DNA of 64,000 nucleotides from Agromyces laixinhei (GTDB lineage: Bacteria; Actinomycetota; Actinomycetes; Actinomycetales; Microbacteriaceae): contig NZ_CP040872.1 of assembly GCF_006337065.1 (NCBI RefSeq), forward strand, positions 3,038,001 to 3,102,000, written 5' to 3'. Below, one piece after another: positions 53,105 through 60,922 of the stretch. Below the pieces are notes generated by a model. The model saw only the letters and a list, made by a program, of their open reading frames with translations. It was not told where the DNA came from and did not search any database. Within the stretch, counting starts at the first letter, position 1. Each line of letters starts with the position of its first letter. A program made the position numbers and the translations under genes.

Positions 53105-53888
53105 CGTCGATGATCTGTTCGAGCACCCGCTCGTATGCTCCGGGGTCGATCGAGATCACCCCCGCGTAGGGATGGTCCATGTCGGCCGTGAGAAAGATGA
53201 CGAGGCCGACGAAGAGCGCGAGCAGCCCGGCGACGAGCATGTGCAGTCGCGTGTTCTTCACCTGGACGAACGCGATCAGCACCGCGTTGACGGCGGCGCC
53301 GACCCAGATGACGAGCCAGAAGAGCGGCGGCAGGGCCAGGGCGGTGGCATCGATGCGCGCCCGCCGCGACTCGACGAGGTCGTCGAAGGTGGCGAGCGCC
53401 TGCCCGAACTCGGCCTGATCAGCGAGACTGTCGGTCTCGACGGAGTGCAGGAGCTGCTCGAACTCGTCGATCTGTTCGTCGCTGGCGCCGGGGAGCCTGC
53501 CCGCCGCCTGGTCGGGGAAGTCGATCTCGATGACCGAGTGCATGTACTCGTCGAGCACCTCTCGCATCGGGTCGCCGTATTCGTCGGGCAGGCCGGTGGT
53601 GGCACGGTAGAGCGCGCCGACCTGGCCCGCCTCTTCGATCGTGGCCTGGCGCGTGTCCGAGAAGTCCTCGTAGACCGACACCGCCACGAGCGCGAGCAGG
53701 ATGCCGAAGAACACGCCGAAGGTTCCGATGACGTGGGCGAGGGCGCGATCCCACTCCTTGACATCGGTGACGAGCCGGTGCACGGCCGGGTGGAGTGCGA
53801 GCACGATCAGGCAGGAGACCACCACGAAGCCGCCCACGAACAACGGCAGCGTGATCAGGATGCTCGTGTTGTAGAACCAGTCCAGCAT
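53088..53888 (-). CDS. DUF4239 (bestrophin-like) membrane protein
   Basis: 266 aa from ATG 53886-53888 with GGGGAG upstream. Two N-terminal helices (TLPLFVGGFVVVSCLIVLAL; ALAHVIGTFGVFFGILLALV), a large charged domain (EEAGQVGALYRATTGLPDEY to about 175) and two C-terminal helices (PPLFWLVIWVGAAVNAVLIA; LHMLVAGLLALFVGLVIFL). This arrangement is typical of DUF4239. Function unknown; a channel is conceivable. Confidence 0.85.
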   Translation of the reverse strand: MLDWFYNTSILITLPLFVGGFVVVSCLIVLALHPAVHRLVTDVKEWDRALAHVIGTFGVFFGILLALVAVSVYEDFSDTRQATIEEAGQVGALYRATTGLPDEYGDPMREVLDEYMHSVIEIDFPDQAAGRLPGASDEQIDEFEQLLHSVETDSLADQAEFGQALATFDDLVESRRARIDATALALPPLFWLVIWVGAAVNAVLIAFVQVKNTRLHMLVAGLLALFVGLVIFLTADMDHPYAGVISIDPGAYERVLEQIIDVTPSR

Positions 53889-53964
53889 GCTCGCTCCCCA
53901 CACCCCGGTGAAGCACAGGCGCTCCTCGCCCGCCGGTGCCGTTCAGCCTAGGGGCCGCCGCAGT

Positions 53965-54576
53965 TCAGAGCCATCCCCGCTCGCGAGCGACCGTGAGCGC
54001 TTCGAGGCGGTTCCGCACGCCGAGCTTGCCGATCGCGTTCGAGAGGTAGTTGCGCACCGTGCTCGGCGACAGGAAGAGCTGCTCGGCGATGTCGAGGATG
54101 GTGGCGCCCTCGGCCGAGGCACGCAGCACGTCGGCCTCACGGTCGGTGAGCGGATTGTCGCTGGCACCCAACGCCTCGGCAGCGAGTTGCGGGTCGACCA
54201 CCCGCTCGCCCGCCCGCACCCGGCGGATCGCCGCCGCGAGCTGCTCGACCGGGTCGTCCTTCACGAGGAATCCCCGAGCACCTGCGGCGAGCGCACGAGC
54301 GAGATAGCCGGGCCGCCCGAAGGTGGTCACGATGACCACGTCGCAGCCCGGCACCGCCTCGAGCAACGGTGCGATGAGGTCGAGGCCGTTTCGCCCGGGC
54401 AGTTCGATGTCGAGCAGCACGACGTCGGGACCGAGTCGCTCGGCGGCGGCCACCACCTCATCGCCGCGCTCCACCCCGCCGATGACGGTGAGATCGGGTT
54501 CGAGGTCGAGCAGGGTCGTGAGCGCCGAGCGCATCATGCGCTGGTCTTCGGCGATCAGGATCGTCGTCTCGCTCAC
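53965..54576 (-). CDS. NarL/LuxR-type response regulator (DesR-like)
   Basis: A 203-aa protein. Receiver: TTILIAEDQRMMRSALTTLL, phospho-acceptor in VVLLDIELPG; HTH: LTDREADVLRASAEGATILD then PSTVRNYLSNAIGKLG. Cognate partner of the overlapping kinase upstream. The IAEDQRMMR start and DesK-like kinase resemble systems that sense membrane state; the signal here is unknown. Confidence 0.94.
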   Translation of the reverse strand: MSETTILIAEDQRMMRSALTTLLDLEPDLTVIGGVERGDEVVAAAERLGPDVVLLDIELPGRNGLDLIAPLLEAVPGCDVVIVTTFGRPGYLARALAAGARGFLVKDDPVEQLAAAIRRVRAGERVVDPQLAAEALGASDNPLTDREADVLRASAEGATILDIAEQLFLSPSTVRNYLSNAIGKLGVRNRLEALTVARERGWL

Positions 54577-55721
54577 CGCGGTGCCTCGGCTGCGAGCGGA
54601 ATACTGGCGGTGAGACGGAACGCCGTGTCCGAGGACTCGACGTCGAGTGCTCCGCCCTCGGCCTCGACGCGGTCGCGAAGGCCCGTGAGCCCGCTGCCCG
54701 CACCCGGCGCAGCGCCGCGACCCGCCCGGTGGCCCGGACCGTCATCGGTGATCTCGATGCGGGCGGCATGCGCGGTCACCGTGACCTCGATCGTGCAGTT
54801 CCGGGCCGGTGAGTGCCGCAGCACGTTCGTCGCGCCCTCGCGAACCACCCAGCCGAGCACCGCATCCACCGTGATCGGAAGCACCCGATCCGGCAGGCTC
54901 ACGGATGCCGCGACCCCGGCGTCTTCGAGTGCGTGGCGCGCATTCTCGATCTCCTCGGAGAGGCTGACCGATCGGGAACCGGCGACGACGGATCGCACCT
55001 CGCCGAGCGCGTCGCGCGCGATCGTCTCGACCTCCGTGATGTGTGCGGCGGCGGCATCCGCATCTGACGGGATGAGGCGACGAGCCGCCTCGGACTTCAC
55101 GGTGATGACCGAGAGGGAGTGCCCGAGCAGGTCGTGCAGGTCGCGGGAGAAGCGCATGCGTTCCTCACCGACCGCGGTCGCGGCCAGACGCTCCCTCGTG
55201 CGATCGAGCTCGCGCGCCAGCGCGACGTAGTACTGCACGAGGAAGTTGCCGGCGCCGCCTGCGAACGCGGCGAACCCCACGAGCACCGCCGCTGCGAGCG
55301 ACCAGGTCTCGAAACCGACGGCGAACGCACCGCTCACCGCGATCGCCCCGACCATGCCCATGGCCCACCACCGGCGGATCGCGAGCGCCGCGGCGACCGC
55401 GAGGAGCGGGAACAGCAACGCCTGGCCGGTCTGCCAGAGCAGGATGTACCCGGCGCAGAGCAGCAGGAGCGCGACGAAGACGAGCTCCGTCACGACCGTG
55501 GGGCGTCGGCGCGCACCGAACGGCAGCGTCACGGCGACGCCGAACACGCCGCCCAGCAGCAGCACGTAGGCGGCACGCGCCCAGTCGGCCGTGGTGACAG
55601 CCGCGACGAGCGGGGCGATGAGCAGCACCGGTGCGGCGATGAGCGCGAGCCAGGGCCCCGGCCGGTAGGCGATCCACGCCGGTCGAAGTGAGGTCTTGCG
55701 GAGGTCATCGGTCATCGTCAT
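54573..55721 (-). CDS. sensor histidine kinase (DesK-like)
   Basis: 382 aa; start ATG 55719-55721 or the ATG two codons later. Five or six N-terminal helices, then a coil LARELDRTRERLAATAVGEE, HisKA_3 RFSRDLHDLLGHSLSVITVK with the phospho-His, and HATPase with EITDDGPGH and GSGLTGLRDRVEAEGG. Overlaps the response regulator by ATGA. Confidence 0.93.
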   Translation of the reverse strand: MTMTDDLRKTSLRPAWIAYRPGPWLALIAAPVLLIAPLVAAVTTADWARAAYVLLLGGVFGVAVTLPFGARRRPTVVTELVFVALLLLCAGYILLWQTGQALLFPLLAVAAALAIRRWWAMGMVGAIAVSGAFAVGFETWSLAAAVLVGFAAFAGGAGNFLVQYYVALARELDRTRERLAATAVGEERMRFSRDLHDLLGHSLSVITVKSEAARRLIPSDADAAAAHITEVETIARDALGEVRSVVAGSRSVSLSEEIENARHALEDAGVAASVSLPDRVLPITVDAVLGWVVREGATNVLRHSPARNCTIEVTVTAHAARIEITDDGPGHRAGRGAAPGAGSGLTGLRDRVEAEGGALDVESSDTAFRLTASIPLAAEAPR

Positions 55722-55769
55722 GCGTTCGCTCCCCTCGCCAATCTACGTCACGGGCTCTCTCTCGCCGGG

Positions 55770-56264
55770 TCATCGCCCGTCGTTTCCGCGGTGCTGCACG
55801 CGAGCGGCGCGCGGCAGGCCGATCACGAGTGTCGATCCCGTCGCGACGTGCATCACGAGCAGCACCACGAGCACGGCACCGGCCGTTCCTGTCATGACCG
55901 GGCCGAGCAGCGAGAGCGCGAGGAAGGCCCAGCCGACGATCGTGAAGATCAAGCGGCCGCGCTTCGAGACGCGCTCGAGCAGGGCGAGCACGCCCCACGC
56001 GGCGAGGCCTGCGACGAGCGTCGCGCCCACGATCGCCGGCGGTGCGACGGTCTGCGCCGTCGCGCCGGCTCCGGCGACGAGGTCGAGGCCGGCGAGCGGA
56101 ACGGCGATCACCCACACGAGGAGCGGCGACAGGGTCGCTGCCGCGATGGTCGCCGCCCTGCGGAGACGGCGCCCTCGACGGGAGCGGAGTACGCCGGCGG
56201 CATCCGCTCGCCCGCGGTCGGTATCGGTGATCGACGGTGAGGTTTCTGCAGTCGTTTCATTCAT
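55770..56264 (-). CDS. DUF6069-type membrane protein, copy 1
   Basis: 164 aa from ATG 56262-56264 (MNETTAETSPSITDTDRGRA). Four helices: AATIAAATLSPLLVWVIAVP, VAPPAIVGATLVAGLAAWGV, GRLIFTIVGWAFLALSLLGP and AGAVLVVLLVMHVATGSTLV. The conserved LAAWGVLALLER...R..TI and MH motifs are shared with the protein at 60403-60828, so the two are paralogues. Function unknown. It lies 48 bp upstream of the kinase gene on the same strand. Confidence 0.78.
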   Translation of the reverse strand: MNETTAETSPSITDTDRGRADAAGVLRSRRGRRLRRAATIAAATLSPLLVWVIAVPLAGLDLVAGAGATAQTVAPPAIVGATLVAGLAAWGVLALLERVSKRGRLIFTIVGWAFLALSLLGPVMTGTAGAVLVVLLVMHVATGSTLVIGLPRAARVQHRGNDGR

Positions 56265-56453
56265 GTCGTCGACGCTACGAACCACGCCCGCAGCCTGACA
56301 GAGTCGGATGTCCCGGCTTCGGTAGGACGAACGTCACCCCCTGTTCGGCATCCGTGAGGCGGCCTGGGCCTCGTCGCGACGGGTCGACATCGCCGGATCG
56401 AGGGAGTAGCTTCTCGAACGAATCCAGAGAACGTACGGAACGGGGGCATCCCG

Positions 56454-57032
56454 ATGTCTGAAGTGCTGCTCTTCCACCATGCGCTCGGCCCGAACGAGGG
56501 CCTTCGCGCGTTCGCAGACGAGTTGCGCCGGGCGGGCCACACCGTGCACTCCCCCGATCTGTTCGAGGGGCGCACGTTCGCCACGATCGGTGACGGCGTC
56601 GCATATGCCGACGAGGTCGGCTGGGGCGAGATCATGACCCGCGGCGATCGGGCGGCAGAGGCGCTGACGAACGACCTCGTCTACCTGGGCTTCTCGCTCG
56701 GCGTCGTGCCCGCACAGAAGCTCGCGCAGACGCGGCCGGGCGCCCGCGGTGCGCTGTTCGTCTCCTCGTGCCTGCCCGTCGCCGAGTTCGGCGGGTGGCC
56801 GGCCGGGGTCCCTGCGCAGATCCACGGCATGGACGCCGACCCGATCTTCACCGGCGAGGGCGATCTCGACGCCGCCCGCGAGCTCGTGTCGTCGGCCGAC
56901 GACGCCGAGCTCTTCCTCTACCCCGGCGATCAGCACTACTTCGCCGACTCGAGCCTGCCGAGCTACGACGCGGGTGCGACGGAGCTCCTCACGCAGCACG
57001 TGCTCGGGTTCCTCGCCCGCGCCGGCGCATGA
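56454..57032 (+). CDS. dienelactone hydrolase family alpha/beta hydrolase
   Basis: A 192-aa protein starting MSEVLLFHHALGPNEGLRAF. The nucleophile elbow is GFSLG (Ser in place of the Cys of true dienelactone hydrolases); the catalytic Asp is in HGMDADPIF and the His in PGDQHYFADSS. Substrate unknown, probably an ester. Alone on its strand. Confidence 0.88.
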   Translation: MSEVLLFHHALGPNEGLRAFADELRRAGHTVHSPDLFEGRTFATIGDGVAYADEVGWGEIMTRGDRAAEALTNDLVYLGFSLGVVPAQKLAQTRPGARGALFVSSCLPVAEFGGWPAGVPAQIHGMDADPIFTGEGDLDAARELVSSADDAELFLYPGDQHYFADSSLPSYDAGATELLTQHVLGFLARAGA

Positions 57033-57077
57033 CGAGCGGGCCGTTCGCCTCCCGGTCGGCGAGCTGAGGGCAGGCGC

Positions 57078-57971
57078 TCAGCCGAGCCCGGCGCGCTTCT
57101 CCGGGGCATCCGACTCGCCCTCGACCGGGCGGCGCGACAGGCCGACCGAACCGGCGCCGGCACCCTTGGAGAGTGCCGCCGACACCGCGACGGACTCGTC
57201 GACATCGGGATACTGCTGGCGCAGCTGCACGGCCTGGCGGCGCCGGTGTTCGCGCTTCGCCTTGCGTGAGGAGGCGATCAGGTTCAGTGCCTCGACGAGG
57301 ATGGCGAACGCCATCGGCGCGTAGATGAGTGCCTTGTCGATGTGAACGCCGAAGCCCTCGGCGATGAGGAACACGCCGATGAGCAGCAGGAACGACAGCG
57401 CGAGCATCTTCACCGTCGGGTGCTCGTTCACGAACGTGAAGATGAACCGCGCCGCGAACAGCATGATGCCGAACGAGAGCACCACGACCGTGATGATGAC
57501 GAGGAGGTTCTCGGTCATGCCGACGGCGGTGATCACGGAGTCGAGCGAGAACACGATGTCGAGCACCAGGATCTGCGCGAGCACCGAGCCGAACGTGATG
57601 CGCTTTGGCGCCCCGCCGTGCTCCTCTTCGGCGCCCTCGAGCTTGTGGTGGATCTCGGTGACCGCCTTGTAGACGAGGAACAGACCACCGGCGATCAGGA
57701 TGAAGTCCTTGATCGAGAAGCCCATCCCGAACCAGACGACGACATCCTCCTTCAGCGTGATGATCCAGCCTGCGAAGAAGACGAGGATGACGCGGATCAC
57801 CATCGCCAGGGTGAGGCCGAGGTTGCGGGCGCGCGCCTGCTGCTCGACCGGGAGCTTCGACGCGAGGATCGAGATGAAGATGACGTTGTCGACACCGAGC
57901 ACGACCTCGAGCACGAACAGTGTCAGGAAGACGGCGATGAGGTCAGGGGTGAAGGCGAAGGAGAAGTCCAC
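57078..57971 (-). CDS. terC: TerC-family membrane protein
   Basis: 297 aa from GTG 57969-57971. Seven or more helices with conserved acidic motifs FVLEVVLGVDNVIFISILAS and LVLDIVFSLDSVITAVGMTE, which mark TerC/YjbE-type proteins now linked to metal (manganese) efflux and metalation of secreted proteins. The C-terminal tail (KAKREHRRRQAVQLRQQY) is cytosolic and basic. Only 47 bp precede it, with no room for a yybP-ykoY riboswitch. Confidence 0.92.
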   Translation of the reverse strand: MDFSFAFTPDLIAVFLTLFVLEVVLGVDNVIFISILASKLPVEQQARARNLGLTLAMVIRVILVFFAGWIITLKEDVVVWFGMGFSIKDFILIAGGLFLVYKAVTEIHHKLEGAEEEHGGAPKRITFGSVLAQILVLDIVFSLDSVITAVGMTENLLVIITVVVLSFGIMLFAARFIFTFVNEHPTVKMLALSFLLLIGVFLIAEGFGVHIDKALIYAPMAFAILVEALNLIASSRKAKREHRRRQAVQLRQQYPDVDESVAVSAALSKGAGAGSVGLSRRPVEGESDAPEKRAGLG

Positions 57972-58018
57972 CCGGCAATGCTAGGCGAGCGAGCGGATGC
58001 CTCCGCACCGGTGTTCCG

Positions 58019-58552
58019 CTATGCAGGCGCATACCTGGCGAAGATGGTTCCGGAGTCGTATCGCTGCACGTCGAGCAGCCGAAGGCCCACCGGATGCGGT
58101 GTGCGCAGTCGGACCTCGGCATGGCTGACGATGAACGGGTGGATGCCGACGTGCACCTCGTCGACCAGCCCGGCGTCCATGAGCGTCGCCGCCAGTTGGC
58201 CGTAGCCGTGCGAGATGATCGACCCGTACTGCTCGCGCAGGCCGCGCACCGTCTCGGCCACGTCACCCTCGATGAGGGTCGCGTTCCAGTCGAGCGGGCC
58301 GGTCAGCGTCGTCGAGGCCACGTGCTTCGGCAGAGCGTTGTAGTGCGCGGCGAAGCCCCGATCATCACTCTGCGCCGGCCAGTACTCGCGGAAGAACTCG
58401 TAGCTCTCACGGCCGAGCAGCACCGCGTCGGCGCCGAAGACGAGTTCGTCGGAGTGGCGCACCAACTCCGGATCGTCGACGTCGAACCAGTGCTCCATCT
58501 GGTCGAACACCCCGTCGAGCGTCATTTCGAAAGAGACCGTCACTGTTCCCAT
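58019..58552 (-). CDS. dihydrofolate reductase-fold (RibD C-terminal-like) protein
   Basis: 177 aa from ATG 58550-58552 (MGTVTVSFEMTLDGVFDQME). DAVLLGRESYEFFREYWPAQ and YGSIISHGYGQLAATLMDAG are the substrate loop and NADPH-binding segments of this family; DEVHVGIHPFIV follows. Likely a reductase of unknown substrate; a distant paralogue of the protein at 34516-35121. Confidence 0.87.
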   Translation of the reverse strand: MGTVTVSFEMTLDGVFDQMEHWFDVDDPELVRHSDELVFGADAVLLGRESYEFFREYWPAQSDDRGFAAHYNALPKHVASTTLTGPLDWNATLIEGDVAETVRGLREQYGSIISHGYGQLAATLMDAGLVDEVHVGIHPFIVSHAEVRLRTPHPVGLRLLDVQRYDSGTIFARYAPA

Positions 58553-58610
58553 GCGTTCCAGCGTGCTCCTTCGAGCGTCGGATGTCACGGGCCAGCACCG
58601 AGCGGCTGCG

Positions 58611-58655
58611 GCAGGTGCACCGCGCGCAGGTGTACCGCGCGCAGGTGTACTCTGC
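58611..58655. repeat. 15-bp tandem repeat, three units, in a divergent promoter region
   Basis: Three units of the type GCAGGTGTACCGCGC occupy 58611-58655, with one substitution in the first and three in the last. They lie between the divergent starts at 58552 and 58713 and may be operator iterations. Confidence 0.75.
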
Positions 58656-58712
58656 GAAGGCTGTCGGCGCCGATGCCCGGCGAGCCCGACCCGGTCGACC
58701 GAAGGAGCCAGC

Positions 58713-59123
58713 GTGCGGATCCGCGCCGTCGATCTGGTCGACGTGTTCGTCTACCTCGTGGTGCTCGGGCTCTTCACCCAGTTCTTGCCGGGCATCATCA
58801 CCGAGTCGTTCTTCGTCTCGCTGCTCACCGCCGTGCTGTTCAAGCTCGCGCTCGAGGTCATCGCGGTGCTGAAGACGCGAATACTCGACCGCGTGCGGGC
58901 GGCGCGCACGGCAGCGGGCAAGACGCTGAACGCGGCGCTGCTCATGGTGCTCGGCGCCGGCAGCAAGTTCGTCATCCTGTGGCTCACCGACCTCGTGTTC
59001 GGCGACGCCGTGCAGCTCGGCGGTTTCTTCTCCGTGACGCTGCTCATCATCGTGCTCATGCTGGCGCGCGCCGGTATTCGCCTGCTCATCGACCGCACCC
59101 GCCCGCGCGACGGTTCGGCGTAG
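58713..59123 (+). CDS. membrane protein of unknown function, 136 aa
   Basis: GTG 58713 follows GAAGGAG (58701-58707): VRIRAVDLVDVFVYLVVLGL. About four helices (VFVYLVVLGLFTQFLPGII; FVSLLTAVLFKLALEVIAVL; LNAALLMVLGAGSKFVILWL; FFSVTLLIIVLMLARAGIRL) separated by an Arg-rich loop (KTRILDRVRAARTAAGK). Family not recognised. Convergent with the next gene, 2 bp apart. Confidence 0.75.
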   Translation: MRIRAVDLVDVFVYLVVLGLFTQFLPGIITESFFVSLLTAVLFKLALEVIAVLKTRILDRVRAARTAAGKTLNAALLMVLGAGSKFVILWLTDLVFGDAVQLGGFFSVTLLIIVLMLARAGIRLLIDRTRPRDGSA

Positions 59124-59125
59124 GC

Positions 59126-59605
59126 TCAGCCGCGCGCGTCTTCGAGGTGGGGGGCGCCGTGGCTCAGCACCTTCACCACGAGGTTGTGCCGGGCGAGCGT
59201 GCGAATCGTGCGCGTGACCTCGTCGCGATCACGGCCGAGCGCACGCTCGTTGGCCACCACGAGCACATCGCCAGCCTGCAGCGTGCCGAACAAGCGGCCG
59301 AGCCGCTGCTCCCAGGTCTCGGGCGCCTCGGCCGCAGGGTGCTTGAAGTCGAGGATCGCGACCCCGAAGTCGGCGAGGTCGTTCCGCTGCTCGACGACCG
59401 AGGGCATGTCGTCGCGTGCGACGACGAGACCGACGAGACGGGCACCCTCGGGGCGCGCCTTCCACCAGTCCTGGTTGCGCTGCAACTCCTCGAAGCACTC
59501 GGGGCAGCCGAGCGCATGGTGCCCGGGGCCGTGGGGTGCGGGCGCAGCATCCGGCATCGATGCCGCCGATTCATCCGTCGTCGACCTCGTACTCAGCTCT
59601 GCCAT
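59126..59605 (-). CDS. resolvase-fold-like protein with a Cys pair, function unknown
   Basis: 159 aa from ATG 59603-59605 (MAELSTRSTTDESAASMPDA). A CPEC pair lies in HHALGCPECFEELQRNQDWW. The second half (AGDVLVVANERALGRDRDEV, TRTIRTLARHNLVVKVLSHG) resembles the end of a serine-recombinase catalytic domain, but the catalytic Ser region is not evident, and no DNA-binding HTH follows. It may be a domesticated resolvase-like regulator. The identification is tentative. Confidence 0.6.
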   Translation of the reverse strand: MAELSTRSTTDESAASMPDAAPAPHGPGHHALGCPECFEELQRNQDWWKARPEGARLVGLVVARDDMPSVVEQRNDLADFGVAILDFKHPAAEAPETWEQRLGRLFGTLQAGDVLVVANERALGRDRDEVTRTIRTLARHNLVVKVLSHGAPHLEDARG

Positions 59606-59749
59606 GCGTGCCCTTTCGATCCGGTCCCATTGTCTCGCCGATCGCGGGTCAGCGCGAGCCGCGGAGGGCATCACGCTGCCAACAGGCCGACAACGCCGTA
59701 CGGGCCACCGAGAGAGGGCGGGCGTCGCGATCTCTCGACGCTCAGCTTC

Positions 59750-59936
59750 GCGGCGCATCGCCAAGGCGGTCGCCGAGGTGCTCGGCGACGAGCGCTACCG
59801 CCGCGCGGCGGCGAGACTCGGTGATCAGGTGGCGAGGGATGCCGCGGGCAGCGCGCTGCTCGACGAGCTCGAGGCCGCTCCCCCTTCGCGAGGCGACCCG
59901 GCCACCGGCGAGCGCCCCGTGCCCGAAGCATCCTGA
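59750..59936 (+). pseudogene. C-terminal remnant of a GT1 glycosyltransferase
   Basis: The last 60 codons before TGA 59934-59936 read RIAKAVAEVLGDERYRRAAA, then RLGDQVARDAAGSALLDELE. This matches the C-terminal helices of UGT-type enzymes, for example TIAEAVNRMLHEPSYRAAAE near 34170 in this window. No donor-binding HxGxGT motif or upstream domain remains. The gap 59937-60001 holds a repeated GGCGACGCTCAGGCAC word. Confidence 0.55.
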
Positions 59937-59971
59937 CCCGCGCGGGCGACGCTCAGGCACCTGCTGCGCGG
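59893..59971. repeat. 79-bp direct repeat, left copy
   Basis: Matches 60343-60421 with only a few mismatches, offset 450 bp. The left copy covers the end of the glycosyltransferase remnant. The pair brackets the octamer array. Confidence 0.8.
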
Positions 59972-60001
59972 GGCGACGCTCAGGCACTGCACCGATCGGC
60001 C

Positions 60002-60182
60002 GGCACTCCGGCACTCCGGCACTCCGGCACTCCGGCACTCCGGCACTCCGGCACTCCGGCACTCCGGCACTCCGGCACTCCGGCACTCCGGCACTCCGGC
60101 ACTCCGGCACTCCGGCACTCCGGCACTCCGGCACTCCGGCACTCCGGCACTCCGGCACTCCGGCACTTCGGCACTTCGGCAC
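60002..60182. repeat. octamer tandem array, 22 units
   Basis: Twenty GGCACTCC units, two GGCACTTC units and 5 further bases; the first twenty are invariant. GCACCGATC occurs just before (59989-59997) and just after (60179-60187) the array. Frames crossing it give 8-residue-periodic nonsense on both strands. The unit is the same as in the array at 9759-9835. Confidence 0.95.
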
Positions 60183-60342
60183 CGATCTCGAGGAGCGGAA
60201 CTGCCGCCCGGCCCGCTCGAAGAGCCGCCCGTCGTCACGAACGCCTGCTCGATGCCGGCGTTCGTCCCGTGCCAGCGGCCATCTCCCGCAGCACCTCGAG
60301 CTCAGCCGGCGCCAGCGCGGCGAGCTGACTCGCATTCGCGAC

Positions 60343-60421
60343 GCGACCCGGCCACCGACGATCGCCCCGTGCACGAGGCATCCTGACCCGCGGGGCGACG
60401 GCTCAGGCGCCTGCTGCGCGG
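60343..60421. repeat. 79-bp direct repeat, right copy
   Basis: Second copy of 59893-59971. Its last 19 bases form the 3' end of the DUF6069 copy 2 gene, so that gene's C-terminus (RRRAAGA) lies within the duplication. The stretch 60188-60342 between array and repeat shows no recognisable gene. Confidence 0.8.
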
Positions 60422-60828
60422 CGGCGCAGCATGAAGATGAGCACGATGCCCGCCGCAAGGTGCATGCACCCGAGTGCCACCTTGGTGCCGAGCGTGGCGT
60501 CGAGGAAGACGAGTGGCGGCAGCGAGAACACGAGCACGGCGACGGAGATGATCGTCCAAGCCCTCCGTGCATTCGACGTGAGTCGCTCGAGCAACGCCAG
60601 CACGCCCCAGGCGGCGAGGGCGAGGGGCAGAGTGCTCACGATCACGAGCAGCGCACTGATCTGCAACGTGCCCACGAGCGGGCTCGTGATCGCGAGTGAG
60701 GCGCCGGCGAGTGACGCGACGATCCACACTGCGAGCGGTGCGACCACCGCGACGACCGCGGTCAGCACTCGATATCGGATGCGGGTCGCGCGGGACTTCT
60801 CTGCGGTGATGTCGATGGTCGAACTCAT
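60403..60828 (-). CDS. DUF6069-type membrane protein, copy 2
   Basis: A 141-aa protein; the ATG at 60826-60828 follows GAGGATCACC. Four helices (LTAVVAVVAPLAVWIVASLA; LLVIVSTLPLALAAWGVLAL; WTIISVAVLVFSLPPLVF; VALGCMHLAAGIVLIFMLR). LAAWGVLALLER and a MH in the last helix match the paralogue at 55770-56264. Divergent from a MarR regulator and probably its target through the dyads at 60863-60907. Confidence 0.8.
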   Translation of the reverse strand: MSSTIDITAEKSRATRIRYRVLTAVVAVVAPLAVWIVASLAGASLAITSPLVGTLQISALLVIVSTLPLALAAWGVLALLERLTSNARRAWTIISVAVLVFSLPPLVFLDATLGTKVALGCMHLAAGIVLIFMLRRRAAGA

Positions 60829-60862
60829 GATGGTGATCCTCCTCGTGCACGTGATTCGGTCA

Positions 60863-60907
60863 GGTATCGGTCGACACGATACCGAGAATTATTTGAAGCG
60901 TCAAATA
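60863..60907. promoter_or_regulatory. two dyads between DUF6069 and marR genes
   Basis: GGTATCG-gtcgaca-CGATACC (60863-60883) and TATTTGA-agcg-TCAAATA (60890-60907), both with perfect 7-bp arms, in the 94-bp divergent region. The second, AT-rich one sits 16 bp before the MarR start and is a typical MarR operator. Confidence 0.72.
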
Positions 60908-60922
60908 GTTTAGAGTGGGATC

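Noticed and set aside
57972..58018. yybP-ykoY (Mn) riboswitch before terC
   Set aside because: Only 47 bp separate terC from the next gene's stop, too short, and the conserved loops are absent.
60002..60182. CRISPR array
   Set aside because: Pure head-to-tail 8-bp units without spacers and no cas genes in the window.
59416..60699. Long open frames across the octamer array on both strands, with 8-residue periodic repeats (ALRHSGTP, GVPECRSA)
   Set aside because: All frames through an 8-bp repeat are open by construction; the flanks have no coding character in these frames and the frames overlap a real gene and remnants.
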